From positions 124,001-188,000 of the forward strand of contig NZ_GL476320.1 of NCBI RefSeq assembly GCF_000148725.1: 64,000 nt of DNA, written 5' to 3'. This stretch comes from Roseibium sp. TrichSKD4 (lineage in GTDB: Bacteria; Pseudomonadota; Alphaproteobacteria; Rhizobiales; Stappiaceae). The translations under genes were made by a program, and so were the position numbers. The first letter of the stretch is position 1, and each line of letters opens with the position of its first letter. Under the pieces are notes generated by a model, which saw only the letters and a program-made list of their open reading frames with translations, ran no database searches and had not been told where the DNA came from. Positions 1 to 7,389 of the stretch are shown piece after piece.

Positions 1-548
1 CCGCTGCAACTCTGCATGCCATGCACTATCACAAGGTCAGTGTCGCCGACCGTCAGGCCGAGCTAAAATCCCGGGAAGCTGCGAAGCTGGAAGACATCTT
101 GTCCATTCCGGTCGCCGAACGTCCGAACTGGGCTCCGGAAGACATTCAGGCCGAGCTCGACAACAATGCGCAAGGTATCCTTGGCTATGTCGTGCGTTGG
201 GTCGAGCAAGGGATTGGCTGTTCCAAGGTGCCGGACATCAACAATGTTGGCCTGATGGAAGACCGCGCCACCTTGCGCATTTCTGCCCAGCACATTGCCA
301 ATTGGCTGCACCATGGCGTTGCCAGCCGTGAGCAGGTGATGGAAACCATGAAGCGGATGGCCAAGGTCGTCGACGGCCAGAACGAAGGCGATCCGCTCTA
401 TCGTCCGATGGCGGCAGACTATGATGCCTCCGTGGCTTTTCAGGCTGCTTGTGAGCTGGTGTTTGAAGGCACTAAGCAGCCGAGCGGCTACACCGAGCCG
501 GTCCTTCATCGCCGTCGGGCCGAGTTCAAGGCGAAAAACGCCGCCTGA
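1..548 (+). CDS. glcB: Malate synthase G, C-terminal part (5' end outside window)
   Basis: Condenses glyoxylate and acetyl-CoA to malate in the cytosol (glyoxylate shunt, glycolate use). The frame is open from the first bases and reads [12 protein letters not shown] before the first internal Met at 21, which matches the conserved C-terminal region of malate synthase G, so no start is assigned here. About 180 residues of a family of roughly 720 are visible, including the segments NWLHHGVAS and [15 protein letters not shown] typical of the helical C-terminal domain. The stop is followed within 30 bases by a terminator-like hairpin, so this is the end of its transcript. Identification is by recognition of the conserved C-terminus and is firm. 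Confidence 0.93.
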   Translation, partial: AATLHAMHYHKVSVADRQAELKSREAAKLEDILSIPVAERPNWAPEDIQAELDNNAQGILGYVVRWVEQGIGCSKVPDINNVGLMEDRATLRISAQHIANWLHHGVASREQVMETMKRMAKVVDGQNEGDPLYRPMAADYDASVAFQAACELVFEGTKQPSGYTEPVLHRRRAEFKAKNAA

Positions 549-573
549 CAAAAAAATTTCACATTTAAACGAG

Positions 574-600
574 AGGCGCGGGCGAGAGCTTGCGCCTTTT
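574..600 (+). terminator. Intrinsic terminator of the malate synthase gene
   Basis: Inverted repeat AGGCGC (574-579) / GCGCCT (592-597) with a 12-base loop runs into TTTT. It lies 26 bases after the malate synthase stop. The stem is short, so strength is uncertain. Confidence 0.6.
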
Positions 601-880
601 GTTTGCGATTTTCGTTTTGAAGGAAGTCTTCTTCCTGAAAGTCCCATGCTTTTGAAGGGTATACGCTAAGGCACATGCCTCAGTGAGGCGGTGTGTTGTT
701 GCGTGATGAGCGTCGCCTTGAGTATTAACTCACTGTCATAATTGATGAAAATTACATGTGAATACTGCCGATGAATATGGACACTATTTAAAAGGCGCAA
801 AAATTGCGCTTGCAATGTGCACTTTGTGCGCTTATTTTTGTTGCGTTAGGTCAACAACAATCAGAAAGAAAGGCCAAGCA
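601..880. other. Intergenic region without recognisable gene
   Basis: About 280 bases after the malate synthase terminator show no coding frame I would defend. The part from 720 to 870 is clearly AT-richer than its surroundings and holds a small hairpin (GCGCAA aaa TTGCGC, near 797-811). This is a plausible promoter region for the short transcription unit that ends at 1106. Confidence 0.4.
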
Positions 881-1042
881 ATGAACTTACACACGGCACA
901 ATGCTTCCTGGTGAAGCGCGGTCTCGACTATCACCCTAACAGGCTTCCCTGGTTTTCATCCCGGTTTTACCGCCTGAAATCTGAAGCCCAGCCAGTCTCA
1001 GACACCGGGCCACTTGCACGCCCCTTCTGGCGGCGCCGCTAA
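881..1042 (+). CDS. Possible small cationic protein (53 aa), unknown
   Basis: An ATG at 881 follows the purine-rich stretch AGAAAGGCC and opens a 53-codon frame rich in Arg/Lys that ends in W-R-R-R. I recognise no family. The frame is also open upstream to an ATG at 758, but that segment lacks a ribosome site and looks non-coding. The only argument for reality is context: the frame stops 30 bases before a strong plus-strand terminator (1072-1106), and there is no other plus-strand gene for that terminator to serve. It could equally be a non-coding RNA whose sequence happens to be open. Confidence 0.3.
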   Translation: MNLHTAQCFLVKRGLDYHPNRLPWFSSRFYRLKSEAQPVSDTGPLARPFWRRR

Positions 1043-1071
1043 CCCGGCTCAGTCAATTTTTCAGATACAAT

Positions 1072-1106
1072 CAGGCTCGGCATTTTGCCGGGCCTGTTGT
1101 TTTTTT
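1072..1106 (+). terminator. Strong plus-strand intrinsic terminator
   Basis: An 11-bp stem (1072-1082 with 1086-1096, one G-T wobble) is followed by TTGTTTTTTT. The T-tract is on the plus strand. The adjacent gene on the right is minus strand, so this terminator must serve a plus-strand transcript starting somewhere in 600-1000. Confidence 0.8.
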
Positions 1107-1121
1107 GGGGGAATGTTATCG

Positions 1122-1811
1122 TCAGACGATGGGAAAGACCTTCAAGAGCTCTTGCTGTCCGACAGGCGAGATATGAACGATCCGGCTGGCTTTTTCTCGC
1201 CGGGCCCAGCCGAGGTCCTGAAAACGGGTCAGGAGAGCCGCACCGAGCGCGCCAGCCAAATGATTGCGCCGCTCGCTCCAATCCAGACAGGTGAGGCAAA
1301 CCGGTCGTCGGCCCTTCTTGAGTGGGTGAAGGTCAATCCTCAGCCTTTCGACAAAGGCTTCGCCATCGCGGGTGAGCGCTATTTGGCTTGTCTCAGCATC
1401 AAGGGAAACAAAATCTCGCTGTGACAGGCTGTCGAATATGCGAACTGCCATGTCACCGGCGAGATGGTCATAGCAGACGCGGGCCGCTCTTAAAGCTGGG
1501 TCTTTCGGCCCGGTGCGGGTGCGCAAATGCCCCTGATGCGCGGCAAGGCCCATCAATGCTTCTAGTACCTCGCCCACCTCCGGTCCCGCCAAGGTGAAAT
1601 ATCGGTGCCGCCCCTGTTTGGCTTGGCTGAGCAACCCTCCATCTTGCAACTTGGTCAAGTGAGAGCTGGCGGTTGATAGGCCGACCCCTGCCTCCTGCGC
1701 TAGCTCGGAAACGGTCAAAGCCTTGCCGCTCATGAGGGCAGTCAGCATGTTCGCCCGTGCAGGATCGCCAATCAGCGCGCCAATCTTGGCAATATCCGGT
1801 CCTTCTTTCAT
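1122..1811 (-). CDS. ArsR/SmtB-family winged-helix repressor
   Basis: Dimeric DNA-binding repressor. Residues about 8-85 form the ArsR winged helix (LIGDPARANMLTALMSG, then the recognition segment VGLSTASSHLTKLQDGGLL and the wing KQGRHRYFTL). The remaining ~140 residues are a C-terminal extension; at 229 aa the protein is about twice the length of a minimal ArsR. A cysteine pair, VCLTCLDW, lies near residue 170 and could sense metal or redox state, but this is inference. Divergent from a NIPSNAP/ABM gene pair that it probably controls. The start codon lies 2 bases from a perfect 6+6 inverted repeat, and the likely Shine-Dalgarno AGGA falls inside it, so autorepression is expected. Confidence 0.85.
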   Translation of the reverse strand: MKEGPDIAKIGALIGDPARANMLTALMSGKALTVSELAQEAGVGLSTASSHLTKLQDGGLLSQAKQGRHRYFTLAGPEVGEVLEALMGLAAHQGHLRTRTGPKDPALRAARVCYDHLAGDMAVRIFDSLSQRDFVSLDAETSQIALTRDGEAFVERLRIDLHPLKKGRRPVCLTCLDWSERRNHLAGALGAALLTRFQDLGWARREKASRIVHISPVGQQELLKVFPIV

Positions 1812-1812
1812 A

Positions 1813-1830
1813 CTTCGATCCTAGTCGAAG
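1813..1830. promoter_or_regulatory. Candidate ArsR operator
   Basis: Perfect inverted repeat CTTCGA-6 bp-TCGAAG between the divergent regulator (start 1811) and the NIPSNAP gene (start 1888). It overlaps the regulator's ribosome-binding site. Size and symmetry fit an ArsR-family dimer site; binding itself is inferred. Confidence 0.6.
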
Positions 1831-1887
1831 CATTTGCGTTCAGCAAGATGGCACAAGGCTGGCACACCAAACACGGGAGTGCACGCG

Positions 1888-2205
1888 ATGATCACCTGCT
1901 TTATCCGCTATCACATTGACCCGACCAAAAAGACCGCTTTTGAGGAATATGCACGCAACTGGGGTGTCGCCATCCCGCGCTGCGGCGCAGACCTGATTGG
2001 CTACTATGCTCCGCATGAAGGCTCCAGCACGCTGGCCTATGGGGTCTACAATGTGGAAAGCCTTGCCGAGTACGAAGCCTATCGCAAACGCCTGATGGAA
2101 GATCCGCTGGGCCGCGAAAACTATCTCTTTGCCCAGAAAGAAAAGTTCCTCTTGCGGGAGGATCGAACATTTCTGAAGTTGGCCTCAAAAGGTGAAGGGA
2201 GTTGA
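1888..2205 (+). CDS. NIPSNAP-family ferredoxin-like protein
   Basis: Small cytosolic protein of 105 aa with the dimeric alpha+beta barrel fold: [11 protein letters not shown] at the first strand, the [13 protein letters not shown] turn, and the helix [23 protein letters not shown] proteins have no settled biochemical role. The start at 1888 is chosen because CGGGAG lies 8 bases upstream; an in-frame ATG at 1834 has no ribosome site and would run through the operator region. It is followed at a 5-base gap by a second protein of the same fold, so the two form one transcription unit, probably under the divergent ArsR-type repressor. Confidence 0.8.
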   Translation: MITCFIRYHIDPTKKTAFEEYARNWGVAIPRCGADLIGYYAPHEGSSTLAYGVYNVESLAEYEAYRKRLMEDPLGRENYLFAQKEKFLLREDRTFLKLASKGEGS

Positions 2206-2210
2206 AGCGC

Positions 2211-2558
2211 ATGATCGGTGTGATTTTTGAGGTGGAGCCGCATGGCGACAAGAAGCAAGCCTATCTGGAGATGGCCGCAAAAATGCGGCCACTCGTCGAA
2301 CAGATTGACGGCTTCATCTCTGTGGAACGCTTCCAGAGCCTGACCAATCCGGACAAACTCCTGTCTTTGTCTTTCTTTCGAGATGAAGCGGCTTTGAACG
2401 AATGGCGTCAGCTGACCGAGCATCGCAATGCGCAAGTGGCCGGACGCACCAGCTTCTTCAAAGACTACCGCCTGCGCGTTGTCACCATCATGCGGGACTA
2501 TGGGATGAGCGAGCGCGACGAAGCACCCATCGACAGCATCGACGTGCATGGCGAGTGA
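2211..2558 (+). CDS. Antibiotic biosynthesis monooxygenase (ABM)-family protein
   Basis: Cytosolic protein of 115 aa with the ABM dimeric alpha/beta barrel: MIGVIFEVEPHGDKKQAYLE, then PLVEQIDGFISVERFQSL, FFRDEAALNEWRQ and EHRNAQVAGR. Members range from quinol monooxygenases to heme-degrading or uncharacterised enzymes; nothing here fixes a substrate. A TTG at 2202 overlaps the previous stop, but the ATG at 2211 is preferred since AGGGAG sits 9 bases before it. Second gene of the putative ArsR-controlled pair. Two related folds in tandem may act together or as a heteromer, but that is speculation. Confidence 0.8.
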   Translation: MIGVIFEVEPHGDKKQAYLEMAAKMRPLVEQIDGFISVERFQSLTNPDKLLSLSFFRDEAALNEWRQLTEHRNAQVAGRTSFFKDYRLRVVTIMRDYGMSERDEAPIDSIDVHGE

Positions 2559-2581
2559 ATAAGGTCGCGAGTGGCCTCGAC

Positions 2582-2632
2582 GTCATTCCAGACAAGCTGA
2601 ACGGATGTGAAGCGATGATCTGGAATCCAGAC
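2582..2632 (+). repeat. Intergenic palindromic repeat, copy 1
   Basis: An imperfect palindrome starting GTCATTCCAGAC and ending CTGGAATCCAGAC. Copy 2 (2697-2746) is the same element in reverse orientation. The pattern CATTCCGGAC...GGAATCCAG resembles dispersed intergenic palindromes I know from alphaproteobacterial genomes. Confidence 0.65.
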
Positions 2633-2696
2633 ATCATTCACGCGCAGCGTGGCTAACCAAAATTGTTTTGCATTCGGTTGCGCTCATTCTGAAGTG

Positions 2697-2746
2697 CTGG
2701 ATTCCGGATCATCGTGCAGCTTCGCGCTGCACTCGTCCGGAATGTC
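2697..2746 (-). repeat. Intergenic palindromic repeat, copy 2 (inverted)
   Basis: Begins CTGGATTCCGGATCATCG and ends GTCCGGAATGTC. Its reverse complement matches copy 1 at both ends, while the middle differs. The two copies could pair as arms of a larger cruciform between the convergent ABM and histidine kinase genes. Confidence 0.65.
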
Positions 2747-2870
2747 TAAAGGAAATACAGCCACAAACTAAAGCGGACAGCAGTAGGCCAGAAATGAGCA
2801 TGACGAAGCTTGCCAAATTCAGCCGGAGAGGTCGACTGCTTTAGGTCACAAACAAAGTCCGCCTTCATGA

Positions 2871-4295
2871 TCAACCCAGAGGCAGTCTCACCATAGCAAC
2901 AAGTCCACCTTCCGGAACGTTCTGAAGGGACAGACTGCCGCCTTGCGCGTGAATGATGGATCGGGCGATGGACAGGCCGAGGCCGATCCCGCCCGTTTCC
3001 TCATTTCGGGAGTCATCTAGGCGTACGAAGGGTTCAAACACATCGGCAAGCCGGTGTTCTGGAATGCCGGGGCCTTCATCCCGTATTGTAATGACGGCCT
3101 CGCCTTGATCGGAGGCGAGGGTGATTTTGACCCGGTCTCCGTAGCGCACGCCATTTTCAACCAGATTGCGCAGCGCCCGCTTCAAGGCCATGGGGCGACA
3201 CGGCGCCAGCACCGGCGCAACCTCGGCAAAGGTAACGTCATGTCCAAGGACCACTTGGTCAGCCGCCAACTCTGCCAGAAGGTCCGCAAGATCAATGGTG
3301 GTACCTTCTTCTTTTCTGGCTTCTTCCTTGGCAAAGGTGAGCGTTGCTTCCGTCATGGCGGCCATTTCATCGAGCGTCTGGATGATCTTTTCGCGGTTTT
3401 CGTCATCCTCGATAAACTCAGCCCGCAGCCGCAGGGATGTGATCGGGGTTCTAAGGTCGTGGCTGATGGCTGCCAGCATGCGGGTTCGGTCAGACACAAA
3501 GCGGGTGAGGCGCGCCTGCATGTCGTTAAAGGCACTTGTGACACTGCGCACCTCGCGCGGACCCATCTCTTTGAGCGGGGGCACGTCTTCCCCGCGCCCC
3601 AGTTGCCCAGCTGCTTCCGCCAGGTTTTTCAGCGGGCGGGCAATCCGCCGAACCGCGAAAAACACGATCAAGACGATGAGCACAGTCAGAAAACCGAGTT
3701 GAAACAGCAGCGGCAGGATCGCCCATGGCGGTGGTCGATAACTCGTTGCAAGGTTCAAAAACCGACCGTTGTTAAGCGGAATGGTCAGTTCCAGATCCAC
3801 TTTCCGCCCTATGAGGCGGTCCGGATGCCGTTTTTTTCGATTGTCGGCCTGTTCGTCACGTGGTGGCTGTTTGAACAGACGGCGCTCTCCCCGGCGTGGC
3901 GGTTCGCGCATTTGCAAAAGGACAGCCCGGCCATCGGCAAACTCCTCCGACAGCTCTTCCTGAATATGCTGCTCCATTCGGCTGCCACCACCAAAGGTAA
4001 GAAGCGGCGTTTCTGAGTACCAGAACTTTGTGAACCGACTAGAAGAAGCCTCCAGAATGCGGCCATGAAGTATGGGCGGTGTGTCATCCAGAAGCTTGGC
4101 AACTTCGACACTGCGTTGCAGCAGGTTATCCCGTGCCAACTGGATCAGAGCAACGCGCCGCTCATCATGGAATATCCAGATGCCAACCACTTGTGACAAA
4201 AGAACCGCAGTCAGCAACAAGGCAATAAGCTGGGTTGCCAGACTTTGGGGGACCAAGCGCTTGAAGTTGAAACGTGAGAACACGGAACGGTTCAT
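2871..4295 (-). CDS. Sensor histidine kinase (EnvZ-like class)
   Basis: Inner-membrane sensor of 474 aa. One membrane segment at about 22-42, a periplasmic domain at about 43-190 that is rich in charged and Arg/Pro stretches (REPPRRGERRLFKQPP), a second membrane segment at 192-214, then HAMP, HisKA with phospho-acceptor His279 in AAISHDLRTP, and a HATPase domain with NLVENGVRYG, DEGPGIP and GIGLGLSIAR. All catalytic boxes are intact. It overlaps the response-regulator gene by 4 bases, so the two are co-translated. The divergent EF-hand gene suggests envelope or cation stress as input, but the ligand cannot be read from sequence. Confidence 0.92.
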   Translation of the reverse strand: MNRSVFSRFNFKRLVPQSLATQLIALLLTAVLLSQVVGIWIFHDERRVALIQLARDNLLQRSVEVAKLLDDTPPILHGRILEASSSRFTKFWYSETPLLTFGGGSRMEQHIQEELSEEFADGRAVLLQMREPPRRGERRLFKQPPRDEQADNRKKRHPDRLIGRKVDLELTIPLNNGRFLNLATSYRPPPWAILPLLFQLGFLTVLIVLIVFFAVRRIARPLKNLAEAAGQLGRGEDVPPLKEMGPREVRSVTSAFNDMQARLTRFVSDRTRMLAAISHDLRTPITSLRLRAEFIEDDENREKIIQTLDEMAAMTEATLTFAKEEARKEEGTTIDLADLLAELAADQVVLGHDVTFAEVAPVLAPCRPMALKRALRNLVENGVRYGDRVKITLASDQGEAVITIRDEGPGIPEHRLADVFEPFVRLDDSRNEETGGIGLGLSIARSIIHAQGGSLSLQNVPEGGLVAMVRLPLG

Positions 4296-5020
4296 GCTGC
4301 GTGATCCGATACATCAGCAGTGAACATGTAGCCGCCGCCCCAGACGGTCTTGATCAGTTTCGGATCCTTTGGATCCACTTCGATCTTCTTGCGCAGGCGC
4401 GAGACCTGATTGTCAATGGACCGGTCAAAAACGTTGGGCATGCGTCCCGTCGTCAAATCCATCAACTGGTCTCGGTTCAGAACCATTTTTGGACGCTTTA
4501 AAAAAGCGCAGAGCAATTGGAACTCGCCGCTGGAGAGCGGAACCGGCGCGCCTTCCGCATCAAAAAGCTCGCGCTTGCCCACATGCAACTGCCAGCCTTC
4601 AAAGCTCAAAAGCTCGTGGTCCAGAGGATCGCGGTCCTTCGGTTCGGTGTTGGTTCGGCGGAGCACAGCCTTGATCCGCGCAAGCAGTTCGCGCGGGTTG
4701 AACGGCTTGGTGACATAGTCATCTGCGCCGATTTCAAGTCCGATCACCCGGTCCATGTCATCGGCCATTGCCGTCAGCAGGATGACGGGAATGGAACCGG
4801 TGGCCACAAGGTGACGGCAGAGTGACAACCCGTCTTCGCCGGGCATCATGATATCGAGAACCACGAGATCGATGACAGCAGCCTTCAACGCCTTGCGTGC
4901 ATGCGCCGCGCTTTCAACGGACGTGGCCCGAAACCCGTTCTTGATCAGATATCGGGCGAGTGTCTCACGAATATCGCGGTGATCGTCGACAACAAGAATA
5001 TGCGGACTTGGGTCAGACAC
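4292..5020 (-). CDS. OmpR-family response regulator
   Basis: Transcription factor of 242 aa. The receiver domain (residues 7-120) has the acidic pair D12/D13, phospho-acceptor D56 in VVLDIMMPGEDG, and Lys105 in ADDYVTKPFNP. The C-terminal winged helix (about 140-235) includes LSSGEFQLLCAFLKRP and RSIDNQVSRLRKKIE. It is first in a two-gene operon with the kinase. Tandem direct repeats at 10-bp spacing lie 90-130 bases upstream of its start, in the divergent promoter region shared with the EF-hand gene, and are the likely binding sites. Confidence 0.93.
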   Translation of the reverse strand: MSDPSPHILVVDDHRDIRETLARYLIKNGFRATSVESAAHARKALKAAVIDLVVLDIMMPGEDGLSLCRHLVATGSIPVILLTAMADDMDRVIGLEIGADDYVTKPFNPRELLARIKAVLRRTNTEPKDRDPLDHELLSFEGWQLHVGKRELFDAEGAPVPLSSGEFQLLCAFLKRPKMVLNRDQLMDLTTGRMPNVFDRSIDNQVSRLRKKIEVDPKDPKLIKTVWGGGYMFTADVSDHAA

Positions 5021-5106
5021 ACGGGGCTCCAGTTTTCGTTTTCAGTCTTCTCTAAACCAAATTTGGGTCGGTGTTCGCGAAAGTCGCGCCGGTTCTTCGG
5101 TCAAGT

Positions 5107-5153
5107 TGTATCAGTATGTATCAGGCAGCGGATTCGCGACAGTCGGCGACAGT
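5107..5153. promoter_or_regulatory. Two sets of 10-bp-spaced direct repeats, candidate response-regulator sites
   Basis: TGTATCAG occurs at 5107-5114 and again at 5117-5124. GCGACAGT occurs at 5136-5143 and again at 5146-5153. Each pair has exactly one helical-turn spacing, the usual arrangement for OmpR-family dimers. They lie between the divergent regulator (start 5020) and EF-hand gene (start 5251). Confidence 0.55.
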
Positions 5154-5250
5154 TCCGCCCTTTTTGGCGGATAGTTCTGCCACAAGTCGCACCTATCTTG
5201 AGAGTGTCGCAGGGGCAGCCTGTTTAACAAACCCGATGGAGATTATTGGG

Positions 5251-6201
5251 ATGACACCGTTCAAGAAGATGACTTTGGCCCTTTTGGCCGCAACTGTTGC
5301 CGGCACAGCGGTCACTGCAAGCGTTGCTGTTTCTGCGCGTGAAGGAAGCCAATGGGGAGAAGGTAGCAACTTCGGTTGGCACATGCGTGGCGGCAGACGC
5401 GGCGGACAATTGTTCGACCGGTTCGATGCCAACGAAGATGGCTCAATCTCTCAGGAAGAAGTGGATGCGCAAGCCGCAAGCCTGTTTGCAGAAGCCGATG
5501 CAGACCAAAACGGCATCGTCACTCTGGATGAATTCAAGGTCCAGTTCCTCGCCAAATCAGATCAAATGCGCATTAAGGCATTCCAACGGATCGACCGTGA
5601 TGGAGATGGAAGCGTCAGCCAGGAAGACTTCAACAAGCTCTCCGACCGTATTTTCTCCCGCATGGATCGCGACGACGACGGCGTGATCGAGCTGAAGATG
5701 CGCGGTGAACGCGGCAAGCGCAAAGCCGAAGCCGGTGAAAAAGGTGCCGAGGGCAAAAAGCAGCGTCATGCCGACAAGGACCGTGGCGAGCGCGGCGGCA
5801 AACATCATGGCCGTCGTGGTCGTGGCCCGATGAAGATGCTCTTTACAACCTTCGATCAGAACGCCGATGGCAAGGTCACCCGTGAAGAGTTTGAAACCGT
5901 GCGCGGCGAACTCTTTGCATCCGCAGATACCAACGGTTCGGGAAGCTTTGATCTGGAAGGCTTTTCCAATATCTGGGCCACCCTGAACGAAGACCGCGTG
6001 GTGCGTATGTTCCAGTCTCTTGATGCTGACGGCGATCTTGGCGTCACAGCCGAAGAGCAGCAAACCAAAACCGCTAATCTTGTAAGCCGGATGGACCGCA
6101 ACAATGATGGCGTCATCACCAAGGCGGACTTGAAGCGCGGCAAGTGGAAGTGGGGTCGTCACGGTAAAGGCCATGACCGCGGCGAGGGCAACGACAACTG
6201 A
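5251..6201 (+). CDS. Secreted multi-EF-hand calcium-binding protein
   Basis: 316 aa with an N-terminal signal peptide (MTPFKKMTLALLAATVAG...) and about eight EF-hand-like loops, among them DANEDGSISQEE, DADQNGIVTLDE, DRDGDGSVSQED, DQNADGKVTREE and DRNNDGVITKAD; the others are degenerate. A very basic Lys/Arg/Gly linker (about residues 150-190) splits the loops into two halves. Probable role is calcium binding or sensing in the periplasm. The start at 5251 is set by GGAG 9 bases upstream; an in-frame extension to 5071 would run through the regulatory repeats. It is divergent from a two-component system that may control it. A clear terminator follows the gene. Confidence 0.88.
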   Translation: MTPFKKMTLALLAATVAGTAVTASVAVSAREGSQWGEGSNFGWHMRGGRRGGQLFDRFDANEDGSISQEEVDAQAASLFAEADADQNGIVTLDEFKVQFLAKSDQMRIKAFQRIDRDGDGSVSQEDFNKLSDRIFSRMDRDDDGVIELKMRGERGKRKAEAGEKGAEGKKQRHADKDRGERGGKHHGRRGRGPMKMLFTTFDQNADGKVTREEFETVRGELFASADTNGSGSFDLEGFSNIWATLNEDRVVRMFQSLDADGDLGVTAEEQQTKTANLVSRMDRNNDGVITKADLKRGKWKWGRHGKGHDRGEGNDN

Positions 6202-6260
6202 GCTCTTGACCTGAGACCCATGACGGTTTGCAAAACCGGACCGTCTGTCAAATGAAGCGA

Positions 6261-6286
6261 AAGGCCGCGCTGCATGCGGCCTTTTT
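6261..6286 (+). terminator. Terminator after the EF-hand gene
   Basis: Perfect stem AAGGCCGC (6261-6268) / GCGGCCTT (6276-6283) with a 7-base loop and a T run. Confidence 0.85.
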
Positions 6287-6381
6287 CATTGCTGAAGTGC
6301 GGAATTTTCCGCTGGGTTATTTTTATCTTTACGGCTTGTCTGGCATGGTCCTTCGCAACTTTGACGGAGGATGGGTAGGTC

Positions 6382-7389
6382 ATGGCACAGTGCAGTCTGA
6401 ACACCTTGATTGAGGAAATTGCCGCCACCAAACGGATCACGGTGGAAGATGTTTTCGCATTGCGGCGGACAATCTATGGCGACGACAACAGCGTCAGTCT
6501 TGAAGAAGCCGAGGCCTTGCTGCGCCTGAATGAAAAGGTTGATGAGACTGTACCTGCATGGCAGGACTTTTTTCCCGAAGCGTTGTCTGACCTCGTTGTC
6601 CATCAAATCCAGCCAAGCGGGTATGTCACGCAAGAGCACGCGGATTGGCTGATCGCCGAAATGAGCCGTGATGGCCACATCTGCACCCGTTCGGAACTGG
6701 ATGCGATCCTGCATATTCTGGACAAGGCAAAATCCTCCCCACGCTCACTGGAAACCTTTGCCCTTGAAACGGTCAAAAAAGCGGTGATTTCCGGTGAAGG
6801 GGTAACCCGTTCGGGTAAGGATTTGAAACCCGGCGTCATCAGTGATGCAGAAGTCGAGCTGCTGCGAAGTGTGCTTTATGCCGGTGCAGGCTGCGGCGGA
6901 ATTGCAATCTCCCGCGCCGAGGCCGAAATTCTGTTTGATATCAATGATGCGACGATTGAGGCAGAAAACGCTCCAGCTTGGTCAGAGTTGTTTGCCAAGG
7001 CTGTTGCAAACTACCTGATGGCGCTGTCCGGTTATCAAGCACCGTCTCGCGAGGTGGCTCTTGCGCGTGAAAACTGGTTGGCGAAAGAAGGTGGTTTTGA
7101 AGGGGGCATGAAAGGGTTCTTTTCCTCCATGTTCAGCGGCGGTGTATCCGGTGTTCGCGAGGCCATGCGCGACAACACCTCTGCCATGGCAGAGCGCAAT
7201 GCTCAAATGACGGCGGAGATCGCTGTCAACGAGGTCATCACCGAGGAAGAAGCTGAGTGGCTTGTTCACCGCATTGGACGGGACGGCGTTCTTCATGAAA
7301 ACGAAAAAGCGCTTCTGCGTTTCATCAAGGAAGAAAGCCCGAATATTCACCCATTGCTTCATCCCTTGATCGAACAGGCTCATTCCTGA
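6382..7389 (+). CDS. Unknown cytosolic protein with internal duplication
   Basis: 335 aa, acidic, mostly helical, with no signal peptide or membrane segment. I do not recognise a named family. The protein is built from two related halves. VFALRRTIYGDDNSVSLEEAEALL / AWQDFFPEALSDLVV (about residues 23-75) corresponds to VELLRSVLYAG...ISRAEAEILFDIN / AWSELFAKAVANYL (about 156-215). The tail segments WLIAEMSRDGHICTRSEL and WLVHRIGRDGVLHENEK also correspond. The RDG-x-hydrophobic-acidic segments recall degenerate EF-hand loops, which is suggestive beside the EF-hand gene, but they lack most calcium ligands. It is separated from that gene by a terminator, so it is probably transcribed alone. Confidence 0.7.
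   Translation: MAQCSLNTLIEEIAATKRITVEDVFALRRTIYGDDNSVSLEEAEALLRLNEKVDETVPAWQDFFPEALSDLVVHQIQPSGYVTQEHADWLIAEMSRDGHICTRSELDAILHILDKAKSSPRSLETFALETVKKAVISGEGVTRSGKDLKPGVISDAEVELLRSVLYAGAGCGGIAISRAEAEILFDINDATIEAENAPAWSELFAKAVANYLMALSGYQAPSREVALARENWLAKEGGFEGGMKGFFSSMFSGGVSGVREAMRDNTSAMAERNAQMTAEIAVNEVITEEEAEWLVHRIGRDGVLHENEKALLRFIKEESPNIHPLLHPLIEQAHS

Noticed and set aside
3054-4016. Long open frame (about 320 codons) on the plus strand opposite the histidine kinase
   Set aside because: Antisense to a complete kinase with all motifs; composition is that of a reverse-strand shadow and there is no ribosome site.
5071-5250. 60-residue N-terminal extension of the EF-hand protein
   Set aside because: It runs through the direct-repeat regulatory sites, has no ribosome site, and would bury the signal peptide.
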